From contig CANMSL010000003.1 of NCBI GenBank assembly GCA_947500505.1, forward strand, positions 434,001 through 498,000: DNA of 64,000 nucleotides. The letters run 5' to 3'. Source of the stretch: an uncultured Aquimarina sp. (lineage in GTDB: Bacteria; Bacteroidota; Bacteroidia; Flavobacteriales; Flavobacteriaceae). Below, one piece after another: positions 9,395-17,819 of the stretch. The translations under genes were made by a program, and so were the position numbers. Every line of letters starts with the position of its first letter. The stretch's first letter is position 1. Below the pieces are notes generated by a model. It ran no database searches, was not told the DNA's origin, and saw only the letters and a list, made by a program, of their open reading frames with translations.

Positions 9395-11203
9395 TTAGTT
9401 CTTTTGGTAACCGCCATAAAACCTAACAGGTGACCAATCTGGGATAATAGCTGGCAATTCTTTTGCCATTCCAGAATAATCTCCGACACCATAGACTACT
9501 TTGCCATCTACAACCGTGAGCACTGCCTCTAAATCTGAAATTTCATCTTCTGGTATTGAGAAGTAATCTTTTGTGAGTATGGTAAAGTCTGCATACATTC
9601 CGTTTTGAAGAGTACCTTTTACATCTTCTTCTTGTGAAAACCAAGCACTCCCAGAGGTGTACAATTTCAGTGCTTCTTTTCGGGATAGCTGATTGTCCTC
9701 TCCGTAAAGTTCTAATCCACCTACAGTTTTTCCGGTAACCAACCAGTGGATGGCTGGCCAAGGGTTGTAACTTGCTACTCTGGTGCCATCAGTACCTGCT
9801 CCAAGAGGAATGCCCATTTTCATAATCTTTTTGATTGGGGGTGCCTGACTTGCTTTTTCCGCACCGTATCGCTCTACAAAAAATTCACCTGCATAAGCCA
9901 TTCTTGCTTGGACAGCTATTCCACCGTTCAGCGCCTTTATACGTTGTAACTCATCATCCTGCACCGTTTCTGCGTGGTCGATAATCCATCGTATGTTATT
10001 GAAGCCATTATTGGTTTCTTCATTGATTTCTTCAAAAACATCCAGAATATTCGCAATGCTTTCACCATAGGTTGCGTGAATACGGAACGGCCATTTTTTC
10101 TTGACCAACGAAGTGGTTACTTTCTTCAAATCTTCTCGCCAAGTATCCCTGTCCTCGAGCATAGGCTGGGGTGCTAAAAAATTTTCGAAATCCCCAGCAC
10201 TCCACACTAAGAACTCTCCGCCACCTTCAAGTTCGTAGCCATGGTCCAGATGTTTTGCCCCTTGTTGAAAAACAGTGTTATTTTTCATCCATTCTTGAAA
10301 TTCTTCGTATTCCTTGCCCTTGTTTTGTGGGAATAGGTAGTAGGACAATCGTATGGGCATCTCACCATCTTTAGCAAGGGTTTTAGTACCTGTATAGTCT
10401 TTTGGAAACTTATGGCCGCCACCTCCAGCGTCAATACCGCTTGTGAGACCTAAACGGTTCAATTCTCTGTAAAAATGCTTGGTGGAATTGACTTGCTGTT
10501 CTTCAGTCATCGGTGGTAACGCTCCGATTCTTGCATAAAGGATGCTTGGATTGGGTTCTGCCAAAAGCACTCCAGTTAGTTTGCCGTCTGGTCCTTTTTC
10601 AAACGTGCTGCCTTCAGGGGCTTCCGAATTTTCATCGATGCCCAATTTATCCAATGCAGCTTGGTTTAACCAACCGCGACTGTATAAGAATAGCACATAG
10701 GTAGGTACATCTCCTGTGGCTTCATTTATTTCCTCAGGTGTAGGGAATCTTTTTTCCTCAAATTGATGTGGACTCCAGCCACCGATGACCCGGACCCATT
10801 GTCCGTCGGGTGTTCTGGCGGCTTGTTCTTTCAACATCTGTAAGGCTCGCTTTAAGCTTTTTACACCATCCCAACGCAGCTCTGCATTATAAAATCTTCC
10901 GCCTCTTGTCAGGTGTAAATGGGAATCATTCAACCCAGGAATAACGGTTCTTCCCTTGGCATTTATAATCTGCGTCTTCTCATCTGTCATTTTTTGAAGG
11001 TCTGCAGATGTGCCACTAGCCATTATTTTTCCATTTTTTATCGCGATGGCTTCAACCATAGTGCCAGAGTCATCACCTATGGCGATTTTCCCATTGGTTA
11101 CGACCATGTCTGCGATTTTAGAGTCATCCTTCTGCTGTGCATTGCAAGAAGAGAGCACTGAAAAAATTAGTAAAGGGGCTAAAAATCTAAAGTATCTTTT
11201 CAT
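9395..11203 (-). CDS. Amidohydrolase family 3 (YtcJ-like) lipoprotein
   Basis: A 602-aa metal-dependent hydrolase. The signal peptide ends in a lipobox (LSSC), followed by AQQKDD. Metal-site marks include GLNDSHLHLTRGG (HxH), the later His in IIDHAETVQ, and IPLGAGTDGTR carrying the catalytic Asp. C-terminal blocks GMYADFTILTKDYF and VDGKVVYG match exoenzyme-regulatory AepA/YtcJ proteins, which hydrolyse amides, formamides or related C-N bonds. The specific substrate cannot be read from the sequence. It probably starts the tyrosinase operon, and is separated from the isochorismatase-like gene by 150 bp. Confidence 0.88.
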   Translation of the reverse strand: MKRYFRFLAPLLIFSVLSSCNAQQKDDSKIADMVVTNGKIAIGDDSGTMVEAIAIKNGKIMASGTSADLQKMTDEKTQIINAKGRTVIPGLNDSHLHLTRGGRFYNAELRWDGVKSLKRALQMLKEQAARTPDGQWVRVIGGWSPHQFEEKRFPTPEEINEATGDVPTYVLFLYSRGWLNQAALDKLGIDENSEAPEGSTFEKGPDGKLTGVLLAEPNPSILYARIGALPPMTEEQQVNSTKHFYRELNRLGLTSGIDAGGGGHKFPKDYTGTKTLAKDGEMPIRLSYYLFPQNKGKEYEEFQEWMKNNTVFQQGAKHLDHGYELEGGGEFLVWSAGDFENFLAPQPMLEDRDTWREDLKKVTTSLVKKKWPFRIHATYGESIANILDVFEEINEETNNGFNNIRWIIDHAETVQDDELQRIKALNGGIAVQARMAYAGEFFVERYGAEKASQAPPIKKIMKMGIPLGAGTDGTRVASYNPWPAIHWLVTGKTVGGLELYGEDNQLSRKEALKLYTSGSAWFSQEEDVKGTLQNGMYADFTILTKDYFSIPEDEISDLEAVLTVVDGKVVYGVGDYSGMAKELPAIIPDWSPVRFYGGYQKN

Positions 11204-11352
11204 CTGTTTAAAATTTTATAGTTTGCTGAAAATGAAGAAACTAAAAATTTCTGCACATTCAGTAATTCGCATAAACTTATTTTAATCATATCGGTAGGGT
11301 ATGTTCAAAAAAGTTTATGCTCATTTCATTTCAGTATTTTTTAGTTGATATC

Positions 11353-12099
11353 TTAATTGTCCTTTTGTTCTTTTTCCCATTTATCAAGCATTTTTTTATA
11401 ATCTATTCCCAAACCATAAGCTCCACCCCATCTTTTCATGATGTCATTCATAGCTACATATTTGTCAGAACGTGCCCAGTCGCGATGAACTTCGAGTGCA
11501 TATTGCATAGAGGTCATTGGCTTTACACCAGCTTGCAGCATTCTCTTAATGGCCATATCGTGGGCTTCTTGTGAGACACCACCTGAGGCATCAGTAATAA
11601 CATAAACTTCGTAACCATCTTCCAATGCTGATAGTGCTGCAGATAGTATGCAGACTTCCGTCCAGAGCCCAGCCATTACAATTTTGGGTTTTTCAAACTT
11701 GCCAACAGCTTTGACCACACGAGTATCTTCCCAGGAGTTCATCGTTGTACGGTTGATATAATTCTTTGAATTTGGAAAGAACTCCCGAATCTCAGGGAAT
11801 ACAGGACCACTAAATGACTTTTCAGCTACTGTTGTTATAACCGTAGGTATTTCATAGAGTTTGGAAAGGTCGCAGAGCAAGCCTGTATTGTTGCGTATTT
11901 CGTCGATGGGATTAGACTCCACAGCAAAGGCCATTTGGCTTTCATGGTCGATGAGTAAAAGAACATGATTGATTGGATTAATGAGTTCTTTGGAAGCGTT
12001 GGCAGGGTCATTATTAGGATTTGGATTGTATTGTTCCCATTGACCAAAGACCCCAGTTGTTAAGCATAGAATTGCCAGAAAAGATAGAATTGATTTCAT
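11353..12099 (-). CDS. Secreted isochorismatase-family cysteine hydrolase
   Basis: A 248-aa protein with a clear Sec signal (cleavage after VFGQ). The family triad is visible: Asp in LLLIDHESQMAF, a Lys before the central strand, and the nucleophile Cys in MAGLWTEVCILSAAL. These hydrolases act on isochorismate, nicotinamide or other small amides. The YcaC-like look and the periplasmic export make the true substrate uncertain. Two paralogs occur at 27751-28431 and 28500-29192. It stands alone between two intergenic spaces and has a candidate shared operator motif upstream (12134-12167). Confidence 0.87.
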   Translation of the reverse strand: MKSILSFLAILCLTTGVFGQWEQYNPNPNNDPANASKELINPINHVLLLIDHESQMAFAVESNPIDEIRNNTGLLCDLSKLYEIPTVITTVAEKSFSGPVFPEIREFFPNSKNYINRTTMNSWEDTRVVKAVGKFEKPKIVMAGLWTEVCILSAALSALEDGYEVYVITDASGGVSQEAHDMAIKRMLQAGVKPMTSMQYALEVHRDWARSDKYVAMNDIMKRWGGAYGLGIDYKKMLDKWEKEQKDN

Positions 12100-12133
12100 A
12101 GTGATTCGTAATTATGTTTGATTACAAGTTTTT

Positions 12134-12167
12134 ATTTTTTGCAATTTCATTTTTAACATATTTTGCG
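12134..12167. promoter_or_regulatory. Direct repeat of TTTTGC(A/G) upstream of isochorismatase-like gene
   Basis: The elements ATTTTTTGCA (12134-12143) and ATATTTTGCG (12158-12167) are spaced 24 bp start to start, near two helical turns, and lie upstream of the minus-strand gene starting at 12099. A similar pair occurs at 17654-17690. Direct repeats of this spacing are typical of AraC-family sites, but this is pattern reading only. Confidence 0.3.
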
Positions 12168-12293
12168 ATTGTACTTTTAACTTGCTATAAATTGTGCTGT
12201 AAACAGATAAAAAGGGTATATAGTCACTTTTAGAGCTATAGAGAATTAGATAAAGTCTCCCTCTAAACAAAAGTGAATCAAATAAATAAATCG

Positions 12294-12596
12294 CTATTTA
12301 GCTATCGGTTCGGGAAGTTGATTTAAGGGATTATATAGTTCATCTGATGACGAACAGTAAAACTCATCGTTTCCCATCTTATCTATTCTAAGAAGAAGTT
12401 GCCTGTGTATTTTTCCTTGAGATAAATAAAAAAGGTATTTCTTGGTTCGCATCATATCGGCAACAACTTTTAGGTTGATGCGTATTCGTGCATTATTATC
12501 ATCAGTACAATACACATAACGGATACCATTGGGATAATTTTGGTTATCCACTTCACACTTTTCTGCTCCGTGTATGTAATATTTTCTTGTTGCCAT
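12294..12596 (-). CDS. Small protein of unknown function (100 aa)
   Basis: No family was recognised. The protein is soluble and mixed alpha/beta (RKYYIHGAEKCEV near the start, NARIRINLKVVADMM in the middle), without signal peptide or membrane segment. Its ATG shares one base with the stop of the glyoxalase-fold gene (TGATG), a layout typical of translational coupling, which supports it being a real gene. The role is unknown. Confidence 0.6.
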   Translation of the reverse strand: MATRKYYIHGAEKCEVDNQNYPNGIRYVYCTDDNNARIRINLKVVADMMRTKKYLFYLSQGKIHRQLLLRIDKMGNDEFYCSSSDELYNPLNQLPEPIAK

Positions 12597-13108
12597 CAGT
12601 TCTCATTGGTGCTGTAGCTAACAGGACTGTAGGTCAATTCGTAGGAATGGGAGTATATTTCAAAAACAATCCCGAATGGGTCTTCTACATATACCATTCT
12701 ATAGGGTTTCTCAGCGGGATAGTATTCCCTCACAGGCATTCGTTGTTTACCACCAGCCTCTACTATTTTCTGAGTCAATCCTTCAATGTCCGGGTCTTGA
12801 ATGCAAAAGTGGCTAATCCCGATTTTTAGAGGTTCAAACGAAGCATTTCCAGTCTGGGAAAATTCAAATAATTCAATTCCAATTTTATCCGAGGTGGACA
12901 AGTGCGCAATTTTTAAGGATTTCCAACCCTTGCCAAAAGCATCAACGCACATTTTGCCCACGGATGTCTCGTATTCCTCTTTTACTTCAGTGGTATATAC
13001 AAGTACGTGCCAACCCATCACGTTTTGATAGAACTCCACGGCTTTTTCTAGGTCTGGAACCGTAATACCGATATGTGAGAAAGCTTTGGGATAAGGGTAT
13101 AGTAACAT
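12596..13108 (-). CDS. VOC/glyoxalase-fold protein
   Basis: A 170-aa protein with the vicinal-oxygen-chelate start FSHIGITVPDLEKAVEFYQN and a second half ending YVEDPFGIVFEIYSHS. Likely metal ligands are the His of SHIGI, a His in ISHFCIQDPD and the Glu of FEIYS. The fold serves glyoxalases, extradiol dioxygenases and epimerases; which reaction applies here cannot be decided. It is coupled to the small gene at 12294-12596 and lies 68 bp downstream of the SnoaL-like gene. Confidence 0.85.
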   Translation of the reverse strand: MLLYPYPKAFSHIGITVPDLEKAVEFYQNVMGWHVLVYTTEVKEEYETSVGKMCVDAFGKGWKSLKIAHLSTSDKIGIELFEFSQTGNASFEPLKIGISHFCIQDPDIEGLTQKIVEAGGKQRMPVREYYPAEKPYRMVYVEDPFGIVFEIYSHSYELTYSPVSYSTNEN

Positions 13109-13175
13109 AGTGAATATTAGATTTTAGTTAAAAAGTTCATCATTCCACAAATAGAACATCTTGTATTATTGTCTT

Positions 13176-13565
13176 TCACTCGAAAACAACATCGACCACT
13201 TCGGGTTGCAACTCAAAAATTCGTATCTCGGTAATGACATCTTTATCTATAACGTAATCAATAATACGTTTGAATGTATGTACTTCTCCATCTTTTTCAG
13301 CTTGTTCAACAGCAATCAATAACGCTCGCTTTTCACCTTCGAGCCACTCAACAGCCTCTTTCATCTTATAGGTGTAGTTGGTCATCGCCAACATTCTGCC
13401 AAAAACTTCCATAAAGGCTTCCTTGCCTTTGTAAGTGCCGGCCAACACATTATTACCCCCCATTTTCATTATGATATTCTCGGAGAGGAAAGTCTTTGCT
13501 TTTTGGATATCATTATTATAAGCAGCATCTAGATATGCTTTTGCCATTTCGACGTTGTTCTTCAT
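13176..13565 (-). CDS. SnoaL-like / NTF2-fold protein
   Basis: A 129-aa cone-shaped NTF2-fold protein: helix MAKAYLDAAYNNDIQKAKTF, then FLSENIIMKMGG, the KGKEAFMEVFGRML helix, and beta strands ending in ITEIRIFEL. Such proteins bind small hydrophobic ligands or act as isomerases or cyclases; no catalytic residue can be assigned with confidence. It sits between Dps and a glyoxalase-fold gene in the same orientation. A different SnoaL-like fragment is found in the degraded operon at 24002-24223. Confidence 0.78.
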   Translation of the reverse strand: MKNNVEMAKAYLDAAYNNDIQKAKTFLSENIIMKMGGNNVLAGTYKGKEAFMEVFGRMLAMTNYTYKMKEAVEWLEGEKRALLIAVEQAEKDGEVHTFKRIIDYVIDKDVITEIRIFELQPEVVDVVFE

Positions 13566-13603
13566 ATTATTAAAGTGCTATTAGTTATTAAATCATATAT
13601 TTT

Positions 13604-14080
13604 TCATCCTATAATAGAACGGAGCATCCAAGCTTTTTCTTCGTGGCTCCGCATTAAGCCTACCAAAAAATCATTTGTACCTTCATCTCTCAACTTTTCT
13701 GAAAAAGTTTCTTGGTATTCCCTTATTGTTTTAATTATTGACTGATGGTCTTTTACCAACAATTTCACCATCTTATCAGCACTCGGGTTTTCTTCAGGAT
13801 TTTCTTTTAGCCTTCCTTTATCCTTAAATTCCTCCAAGGTGCCATCGGCAAAGAATCCGAGCATCCGAATACGTTCTGCAATCGAATCTATCTGTTCCTG
13901 TAAGTCGTTGTACTGGTCCTCAAAAATCTCGTGCAGACTTCTAAAGAGATGTCCACGGACGTTCCAATGGAATTTTCTGGTTTTGATGTACAAAATATGC
14001 TCATCTGCCAGTAGTTTGTTCAGCAGGTCACGGCCTTCTTCTAGGTGTTCGTCCGAAATTCCTATGTGAATGGTTTCCAT
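13604..14080 (-). CDS. dps: Dps-family ferritin-like DNA-protection protein
   Basis: Oxidises and stores iron with hydrogen peroxide in a 12-subunit shell, lowering Fenton damage. The dinuclear-site residues are visible in TRKFHWNVRGHLFRSLHEIF and in YNDLQEQIDSIAERIRMLG, with later helices KLLVKDHQSIIKTIREYQE and RSHEEKAWMLRS. A longer frame opens at 14110, but METIHIGISDEHL at 14080 is the usual Dps-like beginning, giving 158 aa, the normal size. The nearby superoxide dismutase fits an oxidative-stress role. Confidence 0.92.
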   Translation of the reverse strand: METIHIGISDEHLEEGRDLLNKLLADEHILYIKTRKFHWNVRGHLFRSLHEIFEDQYNDLQEQIDSIAERIRMLGFFADGTLEEFKDKGRLKENPEENPSADKMVKLLVKDHQSIIKTIREYQETFSEKLRDEGTNDFLVGLMRSHEEKAWMLRSIIG

Positions 14081-14256
14081 AAAAAAGTAGTAATTCAAAT
14101 TAAACTTCAATCAAAAGCTATCTCGTTGGATTGCTTTTCAATTGCGAATATCCACTCTTGTTGACTATTATTTTTTACGGATTTTGCGTTCTGGTCAAAA
14201 TACTGCTTATTTTCCAACCGGAACACCCAAATACTTTTTTACTTCTTCAATTTAAA

Positions 14257-14289
14257 AATCCCCTAATACTTTGAGATGACCAGGGGATT
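14257..14289 (-). terminator. Likely intrinsic terminator after MBL-fold gene
   Basis: Eight-base perfect arms AATCCCCT (14257-14264) and AGGGGATT (14282-14289) enclose a 17-base loop. Read on the minus strand the hairpin runs into a T-rich stretch (ATTTTTAAATT). It lies 29 bp past the metallo-beta-lactamase-fold gene. The large loop makes it weaker than usual. Confidence 0.5.
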
Positions 14290-14317
14290 AACACTAACTA
14301 ACCAACCAAACCAATTT

Positions 14318-15004
14318 TTATTTCATTATGGAATCTTTCTTGACCAAATGGACTAAAGCGTGCTTCACATTTTCTTCACCAAAGACCGGTTTACCGTGTA
14401 GCGGTAAAATTGCATTCGGTTCAAATATCATATTACTCCACATATCAATGACTTGTGTTTCATCGGTACTTTGAAGAGGTGGCCTATCCAAAACATTATC
14501 CTCACTATCATAAGGTGAGCCAATGGCCACATCTCCTGAAAAAACTAAACCTTCTTTGGGATAGTGAATGATTATCGAGCCTGGGGTATGACCTCCAAAA
14601 TGTTCAAATTGTAAATTGAATTCGGACAACAGCTCCATATTCTTGATGATTTCCTGGATTCCATTTGCCGATGTGATATCGCTTGGATGTGCCAGAATAG
14701 GTGCATTATTGAACCAAGAACTTACTTCAGAACTGGTCCCGCCCAATTGACCGATGAGATGGCCGTGAGTCAAAATAATGGCAACAACGGTCGCGTTATT
14801 TTTCTCCAAAATGGCTTTAATGGCTTCTTTTGTTTCTGAGTGGACGGCATCGACCAAAAAAGCACGTTTATCTCGTATGACCAAGTAACTTTGCCCGTAA
14901 CGATATCTATGTTTTGGAAGACGAAATGCCCATAGAACTTTCAAAAGCTCAACAGCCTCACCGACTTTTTTGTTTTCTATTTTTTTGATTATTTCTTGGC
15001 TCAT
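14318..15004 (-). CDS. Metallo-beta-lactamase-fold hydrolase with altered metal motif
   Basis: A 228-aa MBL-fold protein. The first motif is THGHLIGQLGG (His80, His82): the usual HxHxDH has lost its Asp and third His and gained one residue. The other family positions remain: His in FGGHTPGSIIIHYP, Asp in LVFSGDVAI, and a late His in ILPLHGKPV. It may bind one metal only, use an unusual site, or be catalytically dead. The frame is intact over the motif, so a simple frameshift does not explain the change. It follows the superoxide dismutase gene by 33 bp and probably shares its transcript. Confidence 0.85.
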   Translation of the reverse strand: MSQEIIKKIENKKVGEAVELLKVLWAFRLPKHRYRYGQSYLVIRDKRAFLVDAVHSETKEAIKAILEKNNATVVAIILTHGHLIGQLGGTSSEVSSWFNNAPILAHPSDITSANGIQEIIKNMELLSEFNLQFEHFGGHTPGSIIIHYPKEGLVFSGDVAIGSPYDSEDNVLDRPPLQSTDETQVIDMWSNMIFEPNAILPLHGKPVFGEENVKHALVHLVKKDSIMK

Positions 15005-15037
15005 ATTCTGCTGACTTAATTCGTTCTACTGGATGTT

Positions 15038-15655
15038 CTACTGATAGGCTTCCTTATAATTGTCGGCAACGGCATCCCAATCCACCATATTCCAGAACGC
15101 ATCAATGTAATCGCCCCTTTTGTTTTGATAATTGAGATAATAGGCGTGCTCCCATACGTCTAACCCCAAGATTGGTGTGCCCTGCAGTTCTGCCACATCC
15201 ATTAACGGATTGTCTTGGTTGGGTGTGGATGAAACAAACAAGGTGTCATCATTGTCAAGTGACAACCAAGCCCAACCCGAACCAAATTGACCTGAAGCTG
15301 CTTCTGCGAAACTTTTCTTGAATTCGTCGAACGAACCAAAAGCATCATCCAGCGCTTTTACAAAATCCCCTTTGGGTTGTCCTCCACCATCAGGTGAAAG
15401 TATGCTCCAAAAAAGTTTATGATTGTAATACCCTCCTGCATTGTTGCGAATGGCATCGTTATGCTTCGAAATATTGCTCAAGATTTCCTCTATTTGGGGG
15501 TCGAATACGTTTTTATCCTCCAAGGCCTTATTCAGCTTATCGGTGTAGCCCTGGTGGTGTTTGGTATGATGTATCTCCATCGTCTTGGCATCTATGTGAG
15601 GTTCCAGGGCGGCGTACTCATATTGCAGCTCAGGAAGTGTAAACCTTTTTTCCAT
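15038..15655 (-). CDS. sodA: Fe/Mn superoxide dismutase, manganese-type signature
   Basis: Converts superoxide to hydrogen peroxide and oxygen. Four metal ligands fit His29 (MEIHHTKHHQGY), His79 (GGYYNHKLFW), Asp166 and His170 (LDVWEHAYYLNYQNKRGDY). The second-shell Gln lies in the C-terminal half (STPNQDNPL, about residue 147), and Gly-Gly precedes YYNH; this arrangement is that of Mn enzymes rather than Fe enzymes. Length is 205 aa. There is no signal peptide, so it is cytoplasmic. Dps lies about 1 kb downstream in the same orientation. Confidence 0.95.
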   Translation of the reverse strand: MEKRFTLPELQYEYAALEPHIDAKTMEIHHTKHHQGYTDKLNKALEDKNVFDPQIEEILSNISKHNDAIRNNAGGYYNHKLFWSILSPDGGGQPKGDFVKALDDAFGSFDEFKKSFAEAASGQFGSGWAWLSLDNDDTLFVSSTPNQDNPLMDVAELQGTPILGLDVWEHAYYLNYQNKRGDYIDAFWNMVDWDAVADNYKEAYQ

Positions 15656-15744
15656 TTTCCTTATTTTTAAATGTTATACTTAATTTTTTATATTTAATAA
15701 ATTGGAAGAGAATAATTTTGTTCTAAAGACATTTGAACAATGTT

Positions 15745-16695
15745 TTATTTACTGAAAAACTTTTTCATCCGTTCAGCTAGATATACAGGCCTATCTTCTG
15801 AAACCCAATGGCTACATTTATCAACTACTTCATATGAAGCGTTGGTCGCAAACTTTGCGATGGTATTAAATGCGGCTTTATCCTCACCACCTAAATAGCC
15901 TCCAAAGCCAAGTTCGGCTCCTACGAAATGTAGCGGCATAGTCAATGATTTCTCTGGAAGTACGCCACCACCATCGGCCCAAGACTGTTGCTTGTGATAA
16001 TACGACGCTCCACATTCGATTACTCCGGGAATCTTGGCAGTTCGTATGTATTCCGTTAAATCTTCTGGCTGAATGGCAGCCGTGTTATAGACCCATTTGG
16101 TGAAAAACTGTGGTATAAAGGATTCCTCTTTCCCTGTGGCAAAAGTCGATGCCAAGCGGGCAGCGTTCATCGGAAAGTGCCATATTTCGTTAATGTGTTG
16201 TGCTAAGACTTGACCCATTTCCGGACCTGCAATGGAAGTTTCTGTCAAGAATAGTTTTTTGACCAAGTCTGGATAATGTGCTGCCATAGTTACCAAAGCT
16301 GGTCCGCTAACATCGTGACCCACTACAAAAAGCTCTTTGACCCCAAGGTTTTTGGTTACAAATTTTTGAATAATGTCTGCAATGGTCTTGTTGTCAAATG
16401 CTGGTGGTGCTTCGCTGTCACCTAATCCTGGCATATCAAAAGCAACGCAAGTAAAGTGCTCTACAAGTAATGGCATTACTTTTCGCCATTCGTACCACGA
16501 AGCTGGCCATCCGTGTCCTAATAGTATAACAGGACCCTCACCACCTATTACATAATGCATCAAAATACCATCCACACGTGTAGTGCGGTGCTCAAAAGTC
16601 TTGGCAAATTCTACAGGATTAAATGGGGATACGGCCAAAACACGGTCGCGATAGTAAAGGTCATTTGGTTTAGTTGAAACTTTTATATTTTCCAT
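15745..16695 (-). CDS. Alpha/beta hydrolase, epoxide hydrolase/dehalogenase type
   Basis: A 316-aa hydrolase with the HGWPASWYEWRKVMPLL oxyanion block (around residue 61) and an Asp nucleophile in VVGHDVSGPAL (Asp128) in place of Ser. That residue choice is typical of epoxide hydrolases and haloalkane dehalogenases. The catalytic His is likely in CSHWVSEDRP. AFDMPGLGDSEAP is also diagnostic. There is no signal peptide. It lies 46 bp downstream of the SDR gene and probably shares its promoter. The substrate is not evident. Confidence 0.87.
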   Translation of the reverse strand: MENIKVSTKPNDLYYRDRVLAVSPFNPVEFAKTFEHRTTRVDGILMHYVIGGEGPVILLGHGWPASWYEWRKVMPLLVEHFTCVAFDMPGLGDSEAPPAFDNKTIADIIQKFVTKNLGVKELFVVGHDVSGPALVTMAAHYPDLVKKLFLTETSIAGPEMGQVLAQHINEIWHFPMNAARLASTFATGKEESFIPQFFTKWVYNTAAIQPEDLTEYIRTAKIPGVIECGASYYHKQQSWADGGGVLPEKSLTMPLHFVGAELGFGGYLGGEDKAAFNTIAKFATNASYEVVDKCSHWVSEDRPVYLAERMKKFFSK

Positions 16696-16741
16696 TTTAT
16701 TGATTTTTATTTTTTAGCATTGAAACGACATTAGCTTTTTC

Positions 16742-17551
16742 TTATAAAAGCATTTCACCGCAATCTGCGTATAATGTACTGCCGGTAACTATGGCTGCAA
16801 GTTCAGAGGTAGCGAAGAACATCACACGGGCAATCTCATCGGGATTAGCAATCTGCCCTTTTAAAGGAAGCTCCTTTCCATAGGCCTCAAAGGGATTTTC
16901 TCCAAACGCCTGCGAAAGACCCTCTTTTTGGTCTTCAAGACCATCGGTCTTTACCATCGTGGGGCTTACGTTCAATACTCTTATGCCGTGTTGGCCAAAT
17001 TCTTTGGCAAAAGCTCGGGTAGCCGCTTCAACACCACCTTTTGAAGCGACGTAGTGTACCAATCCTGGTACAGGCCTCTCTATGGTAGTTGAAATGGTGT
17101 TGACAATAACTCCCTTGGTTTCAGTCTCAATCATTGCTTTTGCCGCTTGCTGGGTACAAAAGAATGTACCTTGCAGATTGACTGCCATCATTTTTTGAAA
17201 ATCATCCAGCTCCATATCTAGCGTAGGTGCACCAGGGTAGATACCTGCAATGTTCATCCAAATATCAATAGGACCGTGGTCCTCGATAATATGTGCTACA
17301 ATTGATTTGACCTCTTCAACATCCGTGATGTCTAATTGGTGGGCATGCGAAACGCCTCCATCGTTTTCGATTTCTTCGGCTACAGCTTCAGCTTTTTCCA
17401 AATCCAAATCAAGAAGTATTGTTGCAGCTCCCGCCTCAGATAGGCGCTTGGCAGTTTGTTTGCCAATACCGGAAGATGCACCGCTGATGACAGCTCTTTT
17501 TCCTTTTAGGGAAACAAGTTCCTCAAGAGTGAGTTGTATATTTTGTCTCAT
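16742..17551 (-). CDS. Short-chain dehydrogenase/reductase (SDR)
   Basis: A 269-aa NAD(P)-dependent oxidoreductase. The nucleotide motif is SGASSGIG (about residue 23-30); an acidic DLDLEK after the second strand favours NAD. The NAG-like motif is MNIAGIYPGAP, and the catalytic residues are Ser in NTISTT and Tyr167/Lys171 in YVASKGG. The C-terminus ends with the typical VTGSTLYADCGE. It is the first gene of a minus-strand run and is divergent from the histidine kinase at 17820. The part coding for residues 11-121 is repeated, about 98 percent identical, at 24224-24556. Confidence 0.93.
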   Translation of the reverse strand: MRQNIQLTLEELVSLKGKRAVISGASSGIGKQTAKRLSEAGAATILLDLDLEKAEAVAEEIENDGGVSHAHQLDITDVEEVKSIVAHIIEDHGPIDIWMNIAGIYPGAPTLDMELDDFQKMMAVNLQGTFFCTQQAAKAMIETETKGVIVNTISTTIERPVPGLVHYVASKGGVEAATRAFAKEFGQHGIRVLNVSPTMVKTDGLEDQKEGLSQAFGENPFEAYGKELPLKGQIANPDEIARVMFFATSELAAIVTGSTLYADCGEMLL

Positions 17552-17653
17552 AAATACTGAGTTTTAATGATTCTAAGATATTGGCTTGTTATCAAAATCT
17601 TCCAACAAATTTTGTGGTTTGATTGTGATTTTGCTACCGAGACCTAAAGACAT

Positions 17654-17690
17654 CCATTTTTTGCGTTGTGTTTGGCGACCATTTTTTGCT
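17654..17690. promoter_or_regulatory. Direct repeat of CCATTTTTTGC in divergent SDR/kinase promoter region
   Basis: CCATTTTTTGCG (17654-17665) and CCATTTTTTGCT (17679-17690) are near-identical 12-mers spaced 25 bp, in the 268-bp space between the divergent SDR and histidine kinase genes. The spacing suits binding on one face of the helix. A regulator with an AraC-type DNA-binding domain is encoded directly behind the kinase. Function is inferred, not shown. Confidence 0.4.
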
Positions 17691-17819
17691 GATTAGTTAA
17701 ATTGCAGGCCTGTAGTAGCGCCTTAAAACTTCGATAGTATGAAAATAGGTTTTGGAATAACAGAATAAATGTCGAAAACTTTACTTTCTTGCTAAAAAGG
17801 TTGGCATTCAATAATATCA

